A DNA stretch of 64,000 bases from Cladorrhinum sp. PSN259 (Eukaryota > Ascomycota > Sordariomycetes > Sordariales > Podosporaceae), in NCBI GenBank assembly GCA_033725935.1, contig MU867073.1, positions 652,137-716,136 of the forward strand. Reading direction: 5' to 3'. The notes under the pieces were generated by a model. It saw only the letters and a program-made list of their open reading frames with translations, searched no databases and was not told where the DNA came from. Below are positions 32,626-43,835 of the stretch, piece after piece (position 1 is the first letter of the stretch; each line of letters starts with the position of its first letter). A program made the translations under genes and the position numbers.

Positions 32626-34093
32626 ATGGCCGACAGACCGACCGAGTACCCCGATGTCAAGAGCTTGGATATTAGCACTGACAGCGATACTGTGAGGGAT
32701 CCAGCGAGGGATTATGCGACGACTGATGCTGTGACGGCAGAAAAGGGACCACCGCCCCCTCTGGCAGCCGTTACACCTGGAGGTTTCGGTCCGGCCCCTG
32801 ATGGCGGTGCCCGTGCCTGGCTGGTTGCTGCCGGGGCAGGATTCGCTTTCTTCTCAACGTTGGGATTGATGAACTCGTTTGGTGTTTTTCAGGCATACTA
32901 TCAAAGGCATCAGCTCAAGGATGAATCACCCGATAAGATCGCCTGGATCGGCTCCCTTTCGGCGTGTCTTCAATTCATCTGTGGCGGATTGACCGGTCCG
33001 ATTTTTGACCGTATGGGTGTCAACGTATGTCTTCCCTCACTAATTACCATCATTTGTCGCTGACGGGGAACTGCACAGGTGATTCGAATAGGTGCACTGT
33101 TTTATGTCATCTCCATCATGTTGACGAGCCTGGGCACCAAGTATTGGCATTTCATGCTTACCCAAGGCGTGATGACGGGTCTCTCAGCTTCCCTCATTCA
33201 GGTTCCGTCCTTCGCCCTGGTCTCTCAGTACTTCGACAAAAGGAGGGCCGCAGCGCTTGGCATTGTGGTGTCAGGGTCTTCAATTGGCGGCATCATCTTT
33301 CCGATTGTTCTTTCCAAAATGCTCAATGACTCCACCATCTCTTTCGCATGGGCTGTCAGGATCCTAGGCTTCATCATCATGCCCTTCCTAATATTCTTTT
33401 GCATCGTCCTCCGGACCAGACTTCCACCAAGAGAAAGTCAATTCTTCATCGGCAAGGCTTGGAAAGAACCCCCATTCGTTCTTCTGGTGCTCTCCATCTT
33501 CTTCATCCTCCTCGGAATGATGACTCCCCTCTTCTTCTTACCAACTTATGCCGTTTCAAGGGGCATGAACGTCACGCTCGCGTCCTATCTGTTGGCTATT
33601 GTCAACGGTGCATCAACGTTTGGTAGAATCATTCCTGGCATCCTTGCCGACAAGTTTGGCCGTCTCAACGTCTTCGGCATCGGCGCCTTATCCACGGGCA
33701 TCGTCATTCTAACCATGACTACTGCGAAAAGCACTGTCGGACTGGTGTTCTATTCCATCTTCTTTGGTCTGGCTTCGGGCACCATTATTTCTGGCCAGTC
33801 TGCTGCGCTGTCTATATGCACCGACAACGCTCAGAATTTGGGCACATAGTGAGCTACATCGATATCCCCTCATCATTTATATTTTTGCTGACTTTTGCTT
33901 TAGCATCGGAATGGGCATCGCCGTGGGTTCGCTCGCAACTCTGATCGGTCCACCTGTCAATGGTGTGCTTCTCGACACACATGGCAGGTACCTTGAAGCT
34001 TCGATCTTTAGTGGTATCTTCTGTATCGCTGGTGGCGTTGTAGTTATGATTACAAAATGGATGACACCGCAAGGACTTTTTGGGAGAGTTTAG
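32626..34093 (+). CDS. MFS transporter of the monocarboxylate (MCT/MCH) type
   Basis: Three exons (32626-33024, 33079-33848, 33904-34093) give 452 aa. The introns (54 and 55 nt) have GTATGT and GTGAGC donors and CACAG and TTTAG acceptors, and both joins keep frame. The hydrophilic N-tail (1-60) leads to PDGGARAWLV, the signature at the start of helix 1 in MCT-like carriers, followed by NSFGVFQAYY. About 12 hydrophobic segments follow. DRMGVNV and DKRRAAALGI lie in the expected cytoplasmic loops. It is a plasma-membrane transporter of small organic acids or riboflavin-like solutes by family; the substrate is unknown. The ATG has a CGCAATGG context. Confidence 0.9.
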
Positions 34094-35527
34094 AAGGCCG
34101 AGTCTCTCAGGAGTATGAAATCGGGCAAGAGTTTTTTTGAATCTTGGGTTGCGCACATGAAAAGGTGTCAACAACTGTCTTGGCTTTATTTCTTTTATAC
34201 TTCAATTTTTGCAGCGAAAATACCGAAACAGCATTGTAATTTTGTTATTGTAGGATAGACGCCCAATCGGCTTGGGCATTTCAGCTACTCATCTCTTTAT
34301 TCTCAATCTCAACTCAAACTTGTTTCTAAAGTCCGAAGTTCATGATAAATCGAGTTGGCAGATCTTTTCTTTTTTTATTTGTAGAACCAGCAGATCCTTA
34401 GTCACTGTTCCTTGACGTGGCTGGATATAAACATTCTAAAATTGCCAAGCATATGAGTGTCATCCACTCGCCTTCCCGTCCGCGTAAACCGCATTGACAG
34501 AACCATTCACGGACCTGGAAAAAAAAATGAGATCGCCCAGTATGAGTCTCTGGAGCAGCGGGACTATTACACCCTCTTAGTAGTATGCCGCTCAGCTTTG
34601 ACAGGAGGCAGGCGTAAATATAATATGAGGCTTTTTGCATGTCATCACGCTAAACGGACGAAAACACTTCGTTTCATCTCATTGGAGAAAAAGAACTTCC
34701 ACTCCTGCAGTAAGTATCTCGGCACCCTCTAGTTTTCCCATTTACATGATACAAGTAGAGCCCTTGATGATAGGGTAGCATTCCTCGACAATCCATCGTG
34801 CCCACCGTAAAAGACTCGGATCCATCCACTGGGATTATCTCGTTGATATCAAAGGTAAGAAAAAAAAAGGCATTACTAATTCTTACTAGAACCTTGTTCG
34901 AAACCAGAGACAGTCCACGCCGCCAATATCTGATCGATCAATGGGTAGGGGAAGGGTCAGGCTACCCACCAGTCCGTCGCTTGCATCGCAGAGCTGAGAG
35001 ATAGAAGAGACGACGATGCCAGAAATGCTGTTGTCATCCATGGTAGCTGGAATGGCGAGGTTAAGACAACAGCCGAAGCGGAAAGATCACACTGCAAGTA
35101 TTAGTCTCGGATATCGTAAACTCTTTGCCAAGTCCACTTCAAAGTCGGATCTACGAGTTTCACATTACAGCAATGGTTGTCAGGAATGCTTTTGTAAAGT
35201 ATGCAAATATATAAATTCAAAAAGTCCAACTAGATATATACTAACACAATGCAGCTTTAAAACTAGCTGCAAGAACCCCTTCAAAGTCCGGCACCCAAAA
35301 CACTCTAGTGCCATGCCAGGTCACTTTAAAAGCCTGGTATCATAATAATCTGAACCCCCAAACGCCATGCAAACTGTTGTAATAATAACCCAGAGTATCG
35401 TTCCAAAGTAACCTCGTGCTGTCTTTCAAACGAAGACACACCGTGTAAAAACGCCAAATCATCCCTTTCATAGTGTCGTTGTATCCGTAAAAGTTCATCA
35501 TTTTCCGTAACCTCATCCTCATCCATC
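34094..35527. other. Intergenic spacer
   Basis: Between two convergent genes. Only short motif-free open frames are seen. The right end is probably the 3' UTR of the RING gene. Confidence 0.45.
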
Positions 35528-36823
35528 TCAAGAGCAGTCCATACTGTTGTCCTGGCTCTCATGTTGCCTCATCTCAGGTGGCCTCTCAGGCCCAAACTCA
35601 ACAATCTTGCTCTTCAACGTCTCCTCTTGCTCGATAGATCGTCTGCAAACAGGGCAAGTGTTGTGTTCCTTCAGCCACGGTGTGACACACTCTCCATGGA
35701 AGAAGTGGTTGCATGGCAAGAAGGTTGCCTTCTCTCCTTGGACCATATCCTCAACGCAGACGACGCACTTGCTGCAGCCGTCAGTACCCAGAATCTGCTC
35801 ATCGAGCTCCTTGACCTCAAGCTTCTCAATCGCATCCTTGGAGGCAGGTGGAGCTCCACCAACTGGCATCTGATTGCGGAGTTGGGTCATGACGCGATCA
35901 AAAGCCTCCTGAGAGTAGACGGCATCACCCATGACAGCGGCAGCGGGATTGAAGAGCATGGCCAGGAGTGCCTCGAGCATCTGGGCTTGTCTTGGTGGCT
36001 GTGGCCCAGCAGCAGGTCGTGGCTCAGAGTCTGTTGCACCATGCTGTGGCTCGGAGCGCTGTTCTTCTGATGGTGCCTGTTCAGCGGCTTCTTGTTGTTG
36101 TTGTTGTTGCTGTTGTTCAGCGGCATTGTGGTTCTCAGCTTGGTGTGAGTCACCATTGGATTGAGCTGATGATGACTCGCGTCGAGGTGGTTGCATGAAG
36201 TGCCATCCAAAGAAAGGAATGGGAATAGGGCCGGGCATGAACTGCGATGGCGGCTGGTCACCCACAACCGTCGTGATCAAGGTCACTCCAGTCGGGAAGC
36301 TGACAGCTGTGAAATGAATGGATTGTGACCGTGGAGGGCTGCGGTTGCTGTTACCAGTTGTTTCCTCTGAGCCTTGGTCCTCGGCAGTGGTCTGAGTGGA
36401 GTCGGGGATTGAGGTATCAGTATCCATGGAAGTAGGAGTAGCATCTGCACGAGTAGGAGTAGTGTCCATGGCATTAGGAGTGGCCTCCATGGGAGCAGGA
36501 GTGGTATCCGTAGGAGTAGTCTCCATTGGGGTGGAATCTGTTGTGGTGATGACAGGCTGTTCCTGGGGTCTGTTGTGGAACAGGCGTGGATCATGCTCAG
36601 CTGTGATCTGATCATCATCTGTTAATATCCATGTTGTGATAGTAACTTCGACCTCCTCATAGTCGAGGTCATCCTGGTATTCGGTATCAGGGTTGGGGTC
36701 ATTTCGTACCATTTCCGTTGATGAACTGCAGCACTGCGGGCACTCAATGCTGTCGCCTTCACGCTTCCAAACGCGATGGCACGCATGGCAGTACATCGAG
36801 GTGTTATCCTGATGGTCTGCCAT
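35528..36823 (-). CDS. RING-H2 E3 ubiquitin ligase, RNF126/RNF115-like
   Basis: A single exon of 431 aa starting at ATG 36823. The N-terminus has a zinc-ribbon, YCHACHRVW...ECPQC (about 11-35), as in RNF126-type ligases. The middle is disordered and repetitive, with a long Thr/Met/Pro-rich stretch (TPTRADATPTSMDTD-like), a Gln run (about 8 Q) and several Pro/Gln patches. The RING-H2 domain lies near 355-396: C-V-V-C, then C-N-H-F-F-H-G-E-C, then C-P-V-C, with all eight ligands present. The family ubiquitinates client proteins, often in cytosolic or nuclear quality control. Substrates cannot be predicted. Confidence 0.9.
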   Translation of the reverse strand: MADHQDNTSMYCHACHRVWKREGDSIECPQCCSSSTEMVRNDPNPDTEYQDDLDYEEVEVTITTWILTDDDQITAEHDPRLFHNRPQEQPVITTTDSTPMETTPTDTTPAPMEATPNAMDTTPTRADATPTSMDTDTSIPDSTQTTAEDQGSEETTGNSNRSPPRSQSIHFTAVSFPTGVTLITTVVGDQPPSQFMPGPIPIPFFGWHFMQPPRRESSSAQSNGDSHQAENHNAAEQQQQQQQQEAAEQAPSEEQRSEPQHGATDSEPRPAAGPQPPRQAQMLEALLAMLFNPAAAVMGDAVYSQEAFDRVMTQLRNQMPVGGAPPASKDAIEKLEVKELDEQILGTDGCSKCVVCVEDMVQGEKATFLPCNHFFHGECVTPWLKEHNTCPVCRRSIEQEETLKSKIVEFGPERPPEMRQHESQDNSMDCS

Positions 36824-37761
36824 CTTGTTATGGTGATGCGCGGTAAATGTGCAATGATTAACGGTTGTCAATGAAACCCGGTTATATGGCCAGCAAATAT
36901 TGTCGCCAAATGATTGGTTGAGATGTATCGTGAAAGACGTTGCCAAGAGTATTATTTGGAGTCAAAGTGGGAACAATTGTTTGTTGTTGTAGAAATGGAA
37001 ATGGAAATGGAAATGGAGAACAGAACTGGAAGGCGGAAGATGATGGAGAGGGTGACAAATTGATTGTCAAATGCAAGTATTTAAAAGAAAGTTACACCCA
37101 TCTCCGATTTCTGGCGAGGCAATCGTTGGTTCCTGATTTCCGGCGCTCCTCTGACGTCGAAAGGTTTCTGGAAGATACCATCTGCTATCTGACAAGTTCC
37201 GCCGCTGCCCCGGGAGTTGTCGGGTGACCAGGGCCTCTGGCCAATCACAGAAGGTTCGTGCGGACGCAGGGACCACCTGGATTACCAATCTGCAAGTCCA
37301 CGATACCATTGCCAGCACAAATCGATACCAACAAAGAAGCTGTTATCCATGGTTAGCATCTCAGAAAGACATCCGAGAATGGGTAACCGCTGTAATAATT
37401 CTAATATTACTTTTTGGCAGCAGTGATATTCATGTTCCAAGGCTGTTCTTTTAAAGATGTTTCCTTGATGCAGGTACCCAGGTACACCGCCAGATCACCC
37501 CACTTTCCTTTTACACCAATAGTTCAGCCATCCTCAGCCATGTTGCAAAATGACCCTTCCCTGTCCATGGCATCATCATCAGGAGCTGGTCACCTCTCAC
37601 GGCCCTCAGCACCCCTATTGAAACCCGACACGTCGCCGAGCTTCCAACACCATCTGAACATCGAAAGGGACGAATTCTCGCGCACATGCTAGATTTTGAA
37701 TTTATCATTATTGCTTATCTTGGCGCCACATGTCACCGACGTTAAGTTTGATGCATCTACC
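36824..37761. other. Intergenic spacer
   Basis: Promoter of the RING gene and 3' flank of the enolase gene. A short GGAAAT repeat lies near 36993-37016. No gene is supported. Confidence 0.45.
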
Positions 37762-39299
37762 TTATGTCGCCAACTGTTGGGACAGATTGGTGGGAAACCT
37801 AAAATCCGTTCCTGCATACACACAAGCTTTGCCCTTTTCTCTAAGTTCCGCCTCGATATCCATAAGTCGGTTATACTTTGCAACCCTCTCTCCGCGACAT
37901 GGCGACCCAGTCTTGAGGTGCCCAGTGCCCAATCCAACCGTCAAATCGGCGATAAAGTCGTCCGTGGTCTCTCCGGATCGATGAGATACGAAGACGCTCC
38001 ACCCGAGGCTGAAGGCGAGGTTTGCACTGTCGAGTATGTTAGACATGGTTTGGATAATCCGACAAGGCTCTAAACTGGGAACTTACGCAGAAATAGCCTC
38101 CGTCACAGTCCCGATTTGATTCACCTTCAACAACATGGCATTGCACGCCTTTTTCTCACTGGCCTCCTTGACCCTCTCCACATTCGTCGCCAGCAAATCA
38201 TCGCCGACCAGTTCGATTGGGCATGTCTCGTTGAACTTAGTCCACGATTCCCAGTCATCCTCCGAGAATGGATCCTCGAGGAGGACAAGAGGATAGGTTG
38301 CAATCAGTTGACTGTACAACTGTTGCAACTGGGTGGGAGAGTAACGATTCGGCACCTTGTCCTTGAAGCCGATGTCGTAAATGTTCTCTGCTGGGTGGTA
38401 AAACTCGCTGGATGCTGGGTCCATGGCGAACTTGATCCTCCCTGTATATCCGCAAGCCGAGATTGCTTCTTCCAGCAGATCGAACGCCTGTTCCGGTTTG
38501 GTGATGGGTGGAGCGAAACCACCCTCATCGCCGATTCCAATGGCTGTGATTTTGAGGGATTAGCCATAAACTTTACGAGATGGTGCGCGGTCTTGCAATG
38601 CGCTCACCAGGTGCTCCAAACCGCTCAGAAATAACAACTTTCAACTTGTGGTACACTTCAGCACCCATTCGGATTCCTTCTTCGATGCTACCAGCCCCAA
38701 CAGGCGCAATCATGATTTCCTGAAACGCCATCGTGTTGCCCGAGTGTACTCCGCCGTTCAGCACGTTCAAGAACGGCACTGGGATCACGTAAGGCCCATG
38801 ATCTCTCCCAGCTTCCTTCCTGAGAAACTCGTACAGCGGGATTCCCAACCCTGCGGCACCCGCTCGGGCGCATGCCATGCTGACACCCAGTATTGCGTTT
38901 GCGCCAAGCTTTGACTTGTTCTTTGTCCCGTCGAGCTTCCTCATAAATTGGTCCACTTCCTTTAGCTGAGTGCGCAGGTCGTATGCTTCTGCGATTAGGG
39001 CAGGGGCGATGACATTATTGATGTTGCCTACAGCGCTGAGAACGCCCTTGCCGTTGTAGTGGGCCTTGTCGTCGTCGCGGAGCTCGACGGCTTCGTGCCT
39101 GCCTGTTGAGGCGCCGGAGGGAACGAGGGCGCGGAACGAACCTAAGGGAGGTTGTTAGATCTCGGGAATACGCAATGGGGGGATTAGATCGCAATATGAA
39201 CGCGCCTGTTGTTGTCTGAATGTCGACTTGAACTGTGGGGTTGCCCCTGGAGTCCAGCCGTTGGGCGGCTTTAATGCCGGTTAACAAGGTCGTCGCCAT
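37762..39299 (-). CDS. Enolase (phosphopyruvate hydratase), divergent second-type copy
   Basis: Four exons on the minus strand (39299-39206, 39141-38608, 38543-38087, 38026-37762) give 449 aa. Introns 2 and 3 are GT-AG (GTGAGC..CACAG; GTAAGT..GACAG). Intron 1 (39142-39205) must be GC-AG to keep the enolase frame. Catalytic and metal-binding segments are all present: SGAST loop, GGVHSGN, GDEGGFAPP, EDPF, GDD, LKVNQIGT with the catalytic lysine, SHRSGE, and KTG. The reaction is 2-phosphoglycerate to phosphoenolpyruvate in cytosolic glycolysis. Differences from housekeeping fungal enolases, such as GGVHSGN in place of GGSHAGN and a 10-residue longer protein, suggest a paralog rather than the main enzyme. 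Confidence 0.88.
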
Positions 39300-40184
39300 G
39301 CTTTCACGATGGTTGCTGGATTGGTCTTGATAAATAGTATAGGACCTGGATCAGATGATCTAGAGGTTCAAGCTACCATTTGCTTTCTTTTTTTTTCTCA
39401 AGATTAGCTGGATGTTTTTGTTTACACTGCACAATTCAAGTCTTAGTCGTGAGGTCATAAAGGTGGATACACCGCATCACCACCACATTACCGCAAATTG
39501 ACGTCAACCAAAGATTATACTGTCAGTTATGCAGAATTTGTCTGTTTCAGAGCTATTTGATCAAGGAATTACAGGTTTTTTGACAGAGCTGCAACCTTGA
39601 GGTATGTGAGGAAGTGATGCAGTGTGGCTGGCAACATTGGAAGGCAAGAAGTGTCCCCGACGGATAGCTCGGTTATCAGGCGTGGGAGTCCAGCCGTGAT
39701 GGGAGTCTCGAGAAAGGTGCTCATTTCATCAGCAGTGCATGTGAATCTATCACGCATTCAAAAGACAGGCGAGTGGAAGGGATGCTGAGGCCCGCCGCCC
39801 CCGAGCCAATACTCTTGCCTAGCAGGATGGGTTCCATGCCGAACCAACCGAATTGCATGCTTGGAAGGGTGAAGAATGCCTGAACAGTGGCTTAATACAC
39901 CGTGGATAAAAAGAAGAACAAGAATAAAAATGAGTTTGATAATAAACAGCGTTACAGATTGCAGGTCATTTCTGTCATTCTGATATCATAGTTTTATGCT
40001 GTAAATAAAAAAAAGATTGCATTTTCTTTTCATTTACCTGCTCTACCGACTTCTAATAAAACCTCCTGTCCTCCATGTTCCTCAGCTCTATTTGATTACA
40101 CGGCTCGATTCGGACTCCATGATTTCCATCAAATCCTGCCCTACCAGCCAAACAAATATGAATCCAATGTATAAAGAAGATTCC
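39300..40184. other. Intergenic spacer
   Basis: Between the start of the enolase gene and the 3' end of the dehydrogenase gene, both on the minus strand. A 62-codon minus ORF (39569-39757) starts with ATG but has no recognisable feature and is not called. Confidence 0.4.
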
Positions 40185-41403
40185 TTACTTCTTCCTGGTG
40201 AACCCTTCCAAAATCTCTCTGACACCAGCATCCAGTTCCTCAAGCTGCGCCATCGTCTCCTCGAACAAAGCGTCCATCAGATCTTGTCCTTCTTCTGTAT
40301 ACGCGAGCGAAGTAAATCTGTTTTGATAAGTATCACCGGACACGTTAGCAAATCGTATATGTCTTTTCCAATGACGCTGTGTGGGGATATTTTGGACTTT
40401 TTAAACTGCTTCAAGTAGGGATAAAAAGGCATAAAAGGGAAAAAAAAAGAACTTACGGCTTGATCTCCCAATCCATCACAAAACTCCCGTGACTTTCCTT
40501 TCCCTTCGACACAACCGCATCAACATACGTCCAAGCACCATCAACCTGAGACCTCGCAGTGAGTGTCTTGCTAAACTCAAAGACCCTCGACATGATCCCT
40601 TTCGTGTCCCTGTGTAAGCCCGTCCCCTTGCAGTACCCCGGATCTACCAGATTAACGATTAATCCGGCATCGTCCGGCGTAGGGAAGTACGTCTGCAAAA
40701 GCTTAACGAAGAAGAGCTGCCCAATTGACTTTGAAGAAAAGTAAAGTTCTATGGGATCGAGCTTGGACTCTGGAGAATCGAAAGTGGGCAAAAAAGGGCG
40801 GGCGTTGCGGTGGGGGACTTTAGCCATGTGGACTCCGGCTGAGGATATTATTGCAAGACGGCCGGGGTCGGCAGGGTTGGTTGAGCGGAGGAGAGGCAAG
40901 AGGAGGATAAAGAGGAGGAACGTGTTGATGTAGTTTACTTGGACTACGGCGTTGTGAAGAGTAAAAGGGTTGAGGAGTTGGGTGTCCTGCAAGAAGATTG
41001 CCGCGTTGAGGATTGCGATGTTTATTTTAGTGGGGGATGATTTGAGACGCGAGATGAAGGAGAGGATTGAAGCAGAGGAGGACATTTCGAGCTCCTCCAC
41101 TGTGACGGTTGCCGAGGGATACTTGGAGCGGAGTTCGGAGGCTACGGTGTTGCCCTTTTCTGTGTTGCGGACTGCGAGGATGAGGTGAGAGAGGTTTAGG
41201 GAGAGGAGGTGGTGGGCTGCGTGGTAGCCGATTCCGGTGGTGGCGCCTGTGATGAGGGCTGTCTTGCCGGAGAGGGAGGTGGATGGGGTTACTTGGGTGA
41301 GACGGATGGGCTTGGTGCAGAATTGAGAGGAGAGGAAGGTTTGGGCTGTGGATTTCGTGGGCGGTCCCATCGCGAGGGATTGAGTTGCAGTGGTGGTAGC
41401 CAT
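40185..41403 (-). CDS. Short-chain dehydrogenase/reductase
   Basis: Two exons on the minus strand (41403-40457 and 40317-40185) give 359 aa. The 139-nt intron (GTAAGT, TGCTAAC, AACAG) splits a proline codon. Without the second exon the protein would lack the usual C-terminal helices, which here read EEGQDLMDALFEET and end VREILEGFTRKK. The Rossmann motif is TGATTGIG (about 53-60), NAA is at the expected place, and the catalytic set is S (SSAGVH) with Y-F-S-S-K. NAD(P)-dependent oxidation or reduction of a small alcohol or ketone is expected; the substrate is unknown. A Ser/Thr-rich N-tail of ~40 residues precedes the fold. It is divergent from a TF gene. Confidence 0.87.
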
Positions 41404-41946
41404 ATTCACAATGGGGGTGCTGATGGTTTGAAGAAGGTAGATATTTTATGGGTGTTGTTGATGATCAGCAAGAACAGAGGGAAATCACGGCTCTTTAATA
41501 CTTAGAAATGCACTCAAATCTTGCCCCGAACGGACCAATGCTCTCTTGAAACGTGAGGCCATAACCGCGACATCACGAAATTGGAATCCTATCGTCTTGG
41601 TGTTTTCCTCAAGATTGATATCTCTAAACAGTTGACTGCTGTCCAAATCGGGATCATGATGGGAGTTTTTGCCAAGCACGGAGATAAGAAAAGGGAAATG
41701 GTCTCAGCCACGCAGAACACTGCCATCCAAAAAGGGAAAGCAATCATTTCTTGGCAGCATGAATCTTATTCCTTTTATGTGCTGTGTCAGCAATGCATGA
41801 GCAGGGGTAAAGCCCGAGACTGGGCAACTTCCAACGTCGCGTCATCTTCTCTTTCTCTCTCTGGATGTTCTGGAATATTTGTCTTGCACGGTTACGATAC
41901 CAATTACCGTCTGATACCTCCTGATCTGGACCCATCCAGCGGCGCA
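41404..41946. promoter_or_regulatory. Divergent region between dehydrogenase and TF gene
   Basis: 544 bp between opposed start codons. The TF frame is open for 366 nt upstream of the chosen ATG, with further in-frame ATGs at 41656 and beyond, so the TF start could lie earlier. Confidence 0.4.
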
Positions 41947-43523
41947 ATGGACGTTGCACGTATTAAACGTTCGGGGCAATTACTCCATGCCACCAATTCT
42001 ACGAGCAAGACCTCAAAGGCGGCTAGATCAACCCCCAAGTCCACAAATGGCACTACGAACCCATTCATCATTATCACCACACCCTCCGCCAAGATCGATC
42101 CAGCTGCGAGAAAGCAGATCCGCAGTCATGTCATGCGCGGGAAGAACCGAAAGCGAGTCGACCCGAGCCGGAACACGACACTAGGGTCCTGGATCAATCA
42201 TGGCTGCCAAGTGCCACTCTCCCGGGAAGTGGCAGTTGAAACGGCCGCTCTCATTCACTCATCCATTCCTGGTCGGCTGGGCACCGACATCAGCCATATT
42301 CAGCTGGTTGATGAGGTGGATCCCTACAGAGCGAAGCTGGTCCACACCTGGTTCACCACGCTCAAGACAACCATGTATCCCATCGAGACCGTTGTTCGGC
42401 CGCCAATGGATCAATGGTTTGAGTACATCGCCTATGATCGTGCCTATCTAAACTGCGTTCTCTTTGCAACACAGGCCTTTATCGACTGGGCACGCGATCA
42501 GAAAATTAGCAGGTCATCTTTTGAACACCTCAACTTGGCTATGACTAATCTCCGTCAATCCCTTGCAACGGCTTCCCAAGCCCCATCTGATTCCACTATG
42601 GCTGTTGTCGTTACACTTACCTTGATGTCAGACGTGTTGCAGGATCATGATGCAGGAAGAAAACATATTGAGGGGCTTTACCATCTGGTGCAGATGCGAG
42701 GTGGCATTCGAACCCTGCAGGACAATCCGCAGCTGCAGATCAAGGTTCTCCGGTATGTATGGTCCATGTAGACATAGCCTGGCTTGCCGCTAACCCCAGA
42801 ACCCACAGAGCCGACCTCGGGCACGCCATCAGTACAGGATCCAAGCCACTATTCTTCTCTGAGGGATTCTCTTGGGACCCATACTTGGCTCCGCATAGCA
42901 AAGTCCCGACATATTCTCCTGCGTTCAGGAGAACAGTGCAGAACCTCCTGTCGGCGTCACGTGAAATTCCCGACCAACGTCTCATCAATGTCTATCTGGA
43001 CCTGCAAGAATTCTCACTTGCTACCAACCTCGCATATCAGACAGGGAACAAGATCGCATTCGAGCCCTTTCTTGAGACATTGGTCTCGGCGCAATATCGT
43101 CTTTTAGCCTTGCAGACCGAGCATCTCGAGAATAGGTTGACAACGTTGCTCATACTGGGCTTGATCACATTTACGACCACGGCGTTTCTGCAGGTACGCG
43201 GTATGCCAATGCAGTATGAAGATCTAACACGGCAGTTGCGGGAGCGGCTGGTGACATTCGATCAGCAATTCGAGGACGACGAAAAGGAGGAGTTGACGAG
43301 GTACAAGCTGTGGTTTCTCTTTATGGCTGCCATCTCAGTAGTCACAGACCCTGCCGATGAGCATTTGCTTCTCGGTGCCGCAAGTGCGCTCCTGGCAAGA
43401 ATTGGGATGACAGGCGCTCCTTGGAATGACATTAGAGGTGTGTTGAGGGAGCACATGTGGGTTGACATGCTGCATTCGGCATATGGAAAGGAGTTTTATG
43501 AAAAGGTCCAACTCCTGGCTTAA
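41947..43523 (+). CDS. Fungal_trans_2-type regulator without zinc cluster
   Basis: Two exons (41947-42752 and 42809-43523) give 506 aa. The 56-nt intron (GTATGT, GCTAAC, CACAG) joins in frame. The N-terminus carries FIIITTPS...RKQIRSHVMRG followed by basic residues, the head of a common fungal TF-like family lacking a Zn2Cys6 cluster. The rest is the helical PF11951-like domain with YRAKLVHTWFTTL and GLYHLVQMRGGI, a motif typical of that family. No DNA-binding domain is visible, so a direct regulatory role is inferred only from the family. The start at 41947 has a good context (GCAATGG); a longer N-terminus is possible. Confidence 0.8.
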
Positions 43524-43835
43524 TTATTATAATTGGATATACACGTACAAATTTGGTTTTAGCTTACTGGGAAATTGCACTGGTTTTTGCCACCAGTTCA
43601 GTTGTTGATGACGCGCGCGCCAAACAACGGTACAGTACGTCACGCGTGCCTGGGAGACGGGACGGCATCCCATTTGGTTGGGCACCATTTTGGTAGCGCC
43701 TCAACGCCCAACAGCCAGGCAGTCAGCACTGGAAAACATTGCATCTGAAGAATCCATCTTTTCCTTCCCACTTGCAGCAACCCACCAGTTCTGCAAATAC
43801 TGTTCAAGACTTGCACTTCCACGAACCCACAGAAA
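43524..43835. other. Short intergenic spacer
   Basis: 312 bp between two plus-strand genes, carrying the upstream region of the APH-fold gene. Nothing specific is seen. Confidence 0.4.

Noticed and set aside
36600..36660. Possible intron in the RING gene
   Set aside because: Candidate donor/acceptor pair would be only about 28 nt; reading through is simpler.
39569..39757. 62-codon minus ORF with ATG
   Set aside because: Too short and without motif, homology or splice partners to support a gene.
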